Below are positions 52,856-54,605 of a stretch of 54,605 nt of DNA, in pieces; the stretch's first letter is position 1; each line of letters begins with the position of its first letter. The notes below the pieces were generated by a model. The model worked only from the letters and a program-made list of their open reading frames with translations, was not told the DNA's origin and searched no databases. Made by a program: the position numbers and the translations under genes. The DNA is from an uncultured Balneolaceae bacterium. GTDB lineage: Bacteria; Bacteroidota; Rhodothermia; Balneolales; Balneolaceae. Where the stretch lies: positions 1 through 54,605 of the forward strand of contig CAJXOW010000019.1 in the NCBI GenBank assembly GCA_913057825.1, in the 5' to 3' direction.

Positions 52856-54605
52856 CTAGCGTGTAACCGGGAATTCAGATATTCGCAGGGTAGTCGATCC
52901 GTAAGGTATCAACGTAATCTGCTCGACCGGTTCATCCGATTTAACATTGCTCCACATCAGGGGACCGGCAATTCCATTGTACGCTTGCCACTGCGGTATC
53001 CGTCGTGCATCGGTTTGAATCACTACGGGCGCCGCATCTTCGGTAAACGGATGGTCCGGAACCTCTTTATGCGTAACTTTGAAGTATTTCGACGGATTTT
53101 TAATGGCATCCTGGGTAATACCGTAATTCCAGGGATCATCGGTATACACTTCATAGGTTTTGTACGGCTCGGGGAAATCGTGGTGTTTATCTTCTATCTG
53201 GCGCCACTCTGCATCAAGTTTCAATCCGTAGGCCAAAGGACCATATTCCACTCCGGCTGAGTTATTATGCCAACGGGATATGCGCACTTTAAACGGTATC
53301 TCAAGAGTCACCCGATCACCGTCTTCCCAATCGCGGTCCAGCACGATCTTTTCATTACCTTCACCGCTTTTCTCATGGGTCCCATTGACCATGACTGCCG
53401 CTGAATCCGCCCATCCGGGGACTCGCAAGTGCAGCGGGAAACGAACCGGCTCTTCACTCTCTACCGTAAAGTTTACGGTACCGTTAAACGGATAGTCCGT
53501 CTCTTCGGTAATCGTAACCTGCTGTCCGTCAGCCACTTTTGCCGTAACTTTGCTGGGCGCATAAGCCACGGCCGCCAGCCCGCGGTCGGCTGTCGCCATC
53601 CACATGTTGGTGGTGAATTTTGGCCATCCCTGGTGCAGGTTGGCCGTACAACAGCCGTATCCGGACTCCATCCCATAGAGGTTGGTTCCCCAGTGACGGG
53701 TAGTGAATTGGTGGTCGTACTGGGTAACCGCTATCTGGTTGGGCATCTGGTAATATTGACGGCCGGTGTAGTCGGGTTCCATCTGAGCCGGCAGCGCATT
53801 GTACATCACTCGCTCAAGCCGGTCGACATAGGATAAGTCGCCGGTTATCCTGAAAAGATTTTCCAGACTATAGGCAAATTCTACCACGGTACACAGTTCG
53901 GTCCCGTGCAGCGGATCCGTACCATGGAGCAGTTCATCGCCCGAGAACAATCCTTCAATCTGTCCATGGTGACGCATGAGCTTCTCAATTCCGGTCTTGG
54001 ATATCCGTTTCAGCGAATCCGCTTTCGCATATTGATAGTACACGGCCGGCGTCTTGACCCCCATTCCGGTATTAACACCATGCCAGGTTCCCGGTGCATC
54101 CTGGTTCAGCCGACCAGTCCAGTCGCGGGTTTGCTTATAGATTAACTCACCCAGTTCCAGCAGAAACTGATCACCCGTACGATTGTATAGCCAGTAAACA
54201 CTCGACAAATTTTCGCCGCCGCGAGTTTTGGCCCAGTGAGACCAGTTATCCAACGGCTGTTCTGGCAGGTGTTTTAATTGATACTTGAAATAGTCGGTCA
54301 TAAAATCGATCACGCGCTCGTCACCGGTCGCTTCATAATACTGCTGCAGCACCTTCAGCATAACCATGCGGGGCCACCAGTCTTTTTTTACCTCTTCGCG
54401 ACGATTGATACTCTTCTTCTGATCGTCACCCATTTTTGAGGTGTCGGGCCGCGGACCGAAAAATCCGTCTTCCGACTGACTCTGCAGCGTCCATTCCACC
54501 CACTTATTGGCTTTATCGATCAATTCCTGATCTTTTAGCGTATAAGCCATTGGAAGTAATCCGTCGAGCCAGTACGGACCGCGTTCCCAGCTGTCGCCGT
54601 CACCG
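52856..54605 (-). CDS. GH127-type beta-L-arabinofuranosidase (DUF1680), 5' end outside the window
   Basis: A partial gene: the frame stays open to the window edge. The bases upstream of the Met at 54550 encode GDGDSWERGPYWLDGLLP, which is normal GH127 sequence, so that Met is internal and the true start lies beyond 54605. Family landmarks include TELCTVVEFAYSLENL (Glu-x-Cys) and YGCCTANLHQGWPKF (paired Cys). Together these supply the Glu/Cys/Cys/Cys zinc site and the Cys nucleophile of GH127/GH146 retaining beta-L-arabinofuranosidases. The C-terminus has the beta-sandwich domain (LHLRVPGWADSA, EVYTDDPWNYG) and ends RISEFPVTR without a T9SS domain. It would release L-arabinofuranose, or a similar furanose, from side chains. 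Confidence 0.88.
   Translation of the reverse strand, partial: GDGDSWERGPYWLDGLLPMAYTLKDQELIDKANKWVEWTLQSQSEDGFFGPRPDTSKMGDDQKKSINRREEVKKDWWPRMVMLKVLQQYYEATGDERVIDFMTDYFKYQLKHLPEQPLDNWSHWAKTRGGENLSSVYWLYNRTGDQFLLELGELIYKQTRDWTGRLNQDAPGTWHGVNTGMGVKTPAVYYQYAKADSLKRISKTGIEKLMRHHGQIEGLFSGDELLHGTDPLHGTELCTVVEFAYSLENLFRITGDLSYVDRLERVMYNALPAQMEPDYTGRQYYQMPNQIAVTQYDHQFTTRHWGTNLYGMESGYGCCTANLHQGWPKFTTNMWMATADRGLAAVAYAPSKVTAKVADGQQVTITEETDYPFNGTVNFTVESEEPVRFPLHLRVPGWADSAAVMVNGTHEKSGEGNEKIVLDRDWEDGDRVTLEIPFKVRISRWHNNSAGVEYGPLAYGLKLDAEWRQIEDKHHDFPEPYKTYEVYTDDPWNYGITQDAIKNPSKYFKVTHKEVPDHPFTEDAAPVVIQTDARRIPQWQAYNGIAGPLMWSNVKSDEPVEQITLIPYGSTTLRISEFPVTR

Noticed and set aside
54548..54550. Met codon as the start of the GH127 gene
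   Set aside because: The upstream codons up to the window edge encode GDGDSWERGPYWLDGLLP, which belongs to the family domain. The gene is therefore truncated by the window, not started here.

Overview
The window looks like chromosomal DNA from a member of the Balneolota/Rhodothermota-like branch of the Bacteroidota relatives; this is inferred from family content, not a taxonomic match. Ten predicted secreted proteins end in the type A type-IX-secretion (T9SS) sorting domain of the NYPNPFNP kind. There is also a PorV-family outer-membrane protein, a TonB-dependent receptor with an N-terminal carboxypeptidase-regulatory-like domain, weak Shine-Dalgarno sites, and several marine-style polysaccharide enzymes (two sulfatases, GH92, GH127, GH172). 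No tRNA, rRNA, CRISPR array, transposase or phage gene is visible.

Layout. Positions 26-13486 (minus strand) carry a GH172-type enzyme, a FucP-type sugar/H+ symporter, a calcineurin-like phosphoesterase, a T9SS-sorted subtilisin, a T9SS-sorted Fn3 protein and a LamG protein. The LamG gene is followed by a strong bidirectional terminator. A lipoprotein gene (13793-15298, plus) diverges from the LamG gene and converges on a GH92 enzyme (15354-18305) that contains an apparently circularly permuted LamG insert. Positions 18838-24767 (plus) hold a LacI-type regulator, a ribulokinase-type FGGY kinase, an L-fucose-isomerase-family enzyme and a lipoprotein overlapping it by 4 bases. Positions 24938-35543 (minus) hold two sulfatases, each preceded by a near-identical palindrome-rich ~200 bp module, then an (alpha/alpha)6 glycosidase and a large HExxH-containing protein. 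Positions 35842-44355 (minus) look like one uptake operon: LamG-T9SS protein, small lipoprotein, large lipoprotein, TonB-dependent receptor, PorV-like protein, terminator. A second LamG paralogue (45008-47206) has its own terminator. The right end has a Gfo/Idh/MocA oxidoreductase and a DUF99 protein (plus), then a CotH-kinase/lamin-tail T9SS protein and a GH127 gene that runs off the window (minus).

How it may fit together. I read this as a polysaccharide utilisation locus. Secreted or surface glycosidases and sulfatases release sugar, the receptor operon imports glycans, and FucP brings in the monosaccharide. FucI-family isomerases convert L-fucose or D-arabinose, and AraB-type kinases phosphorylate ribuloses. 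No fuculose-phosphate aldolase is present, so D-arabinose to D-ribulose to D-ribulose-5-phosphate is the most economical route. It agrees with GH172, a family with alpha-D-arabinofuranosidase members. Four 16-bp palindromes related to GCTAAAACGTTTTAGC lie upstream of fucP, the LamG/lipoprotein pair, the lacI/GH92 pair and the kinase, and suggest one LacI-type regulon.
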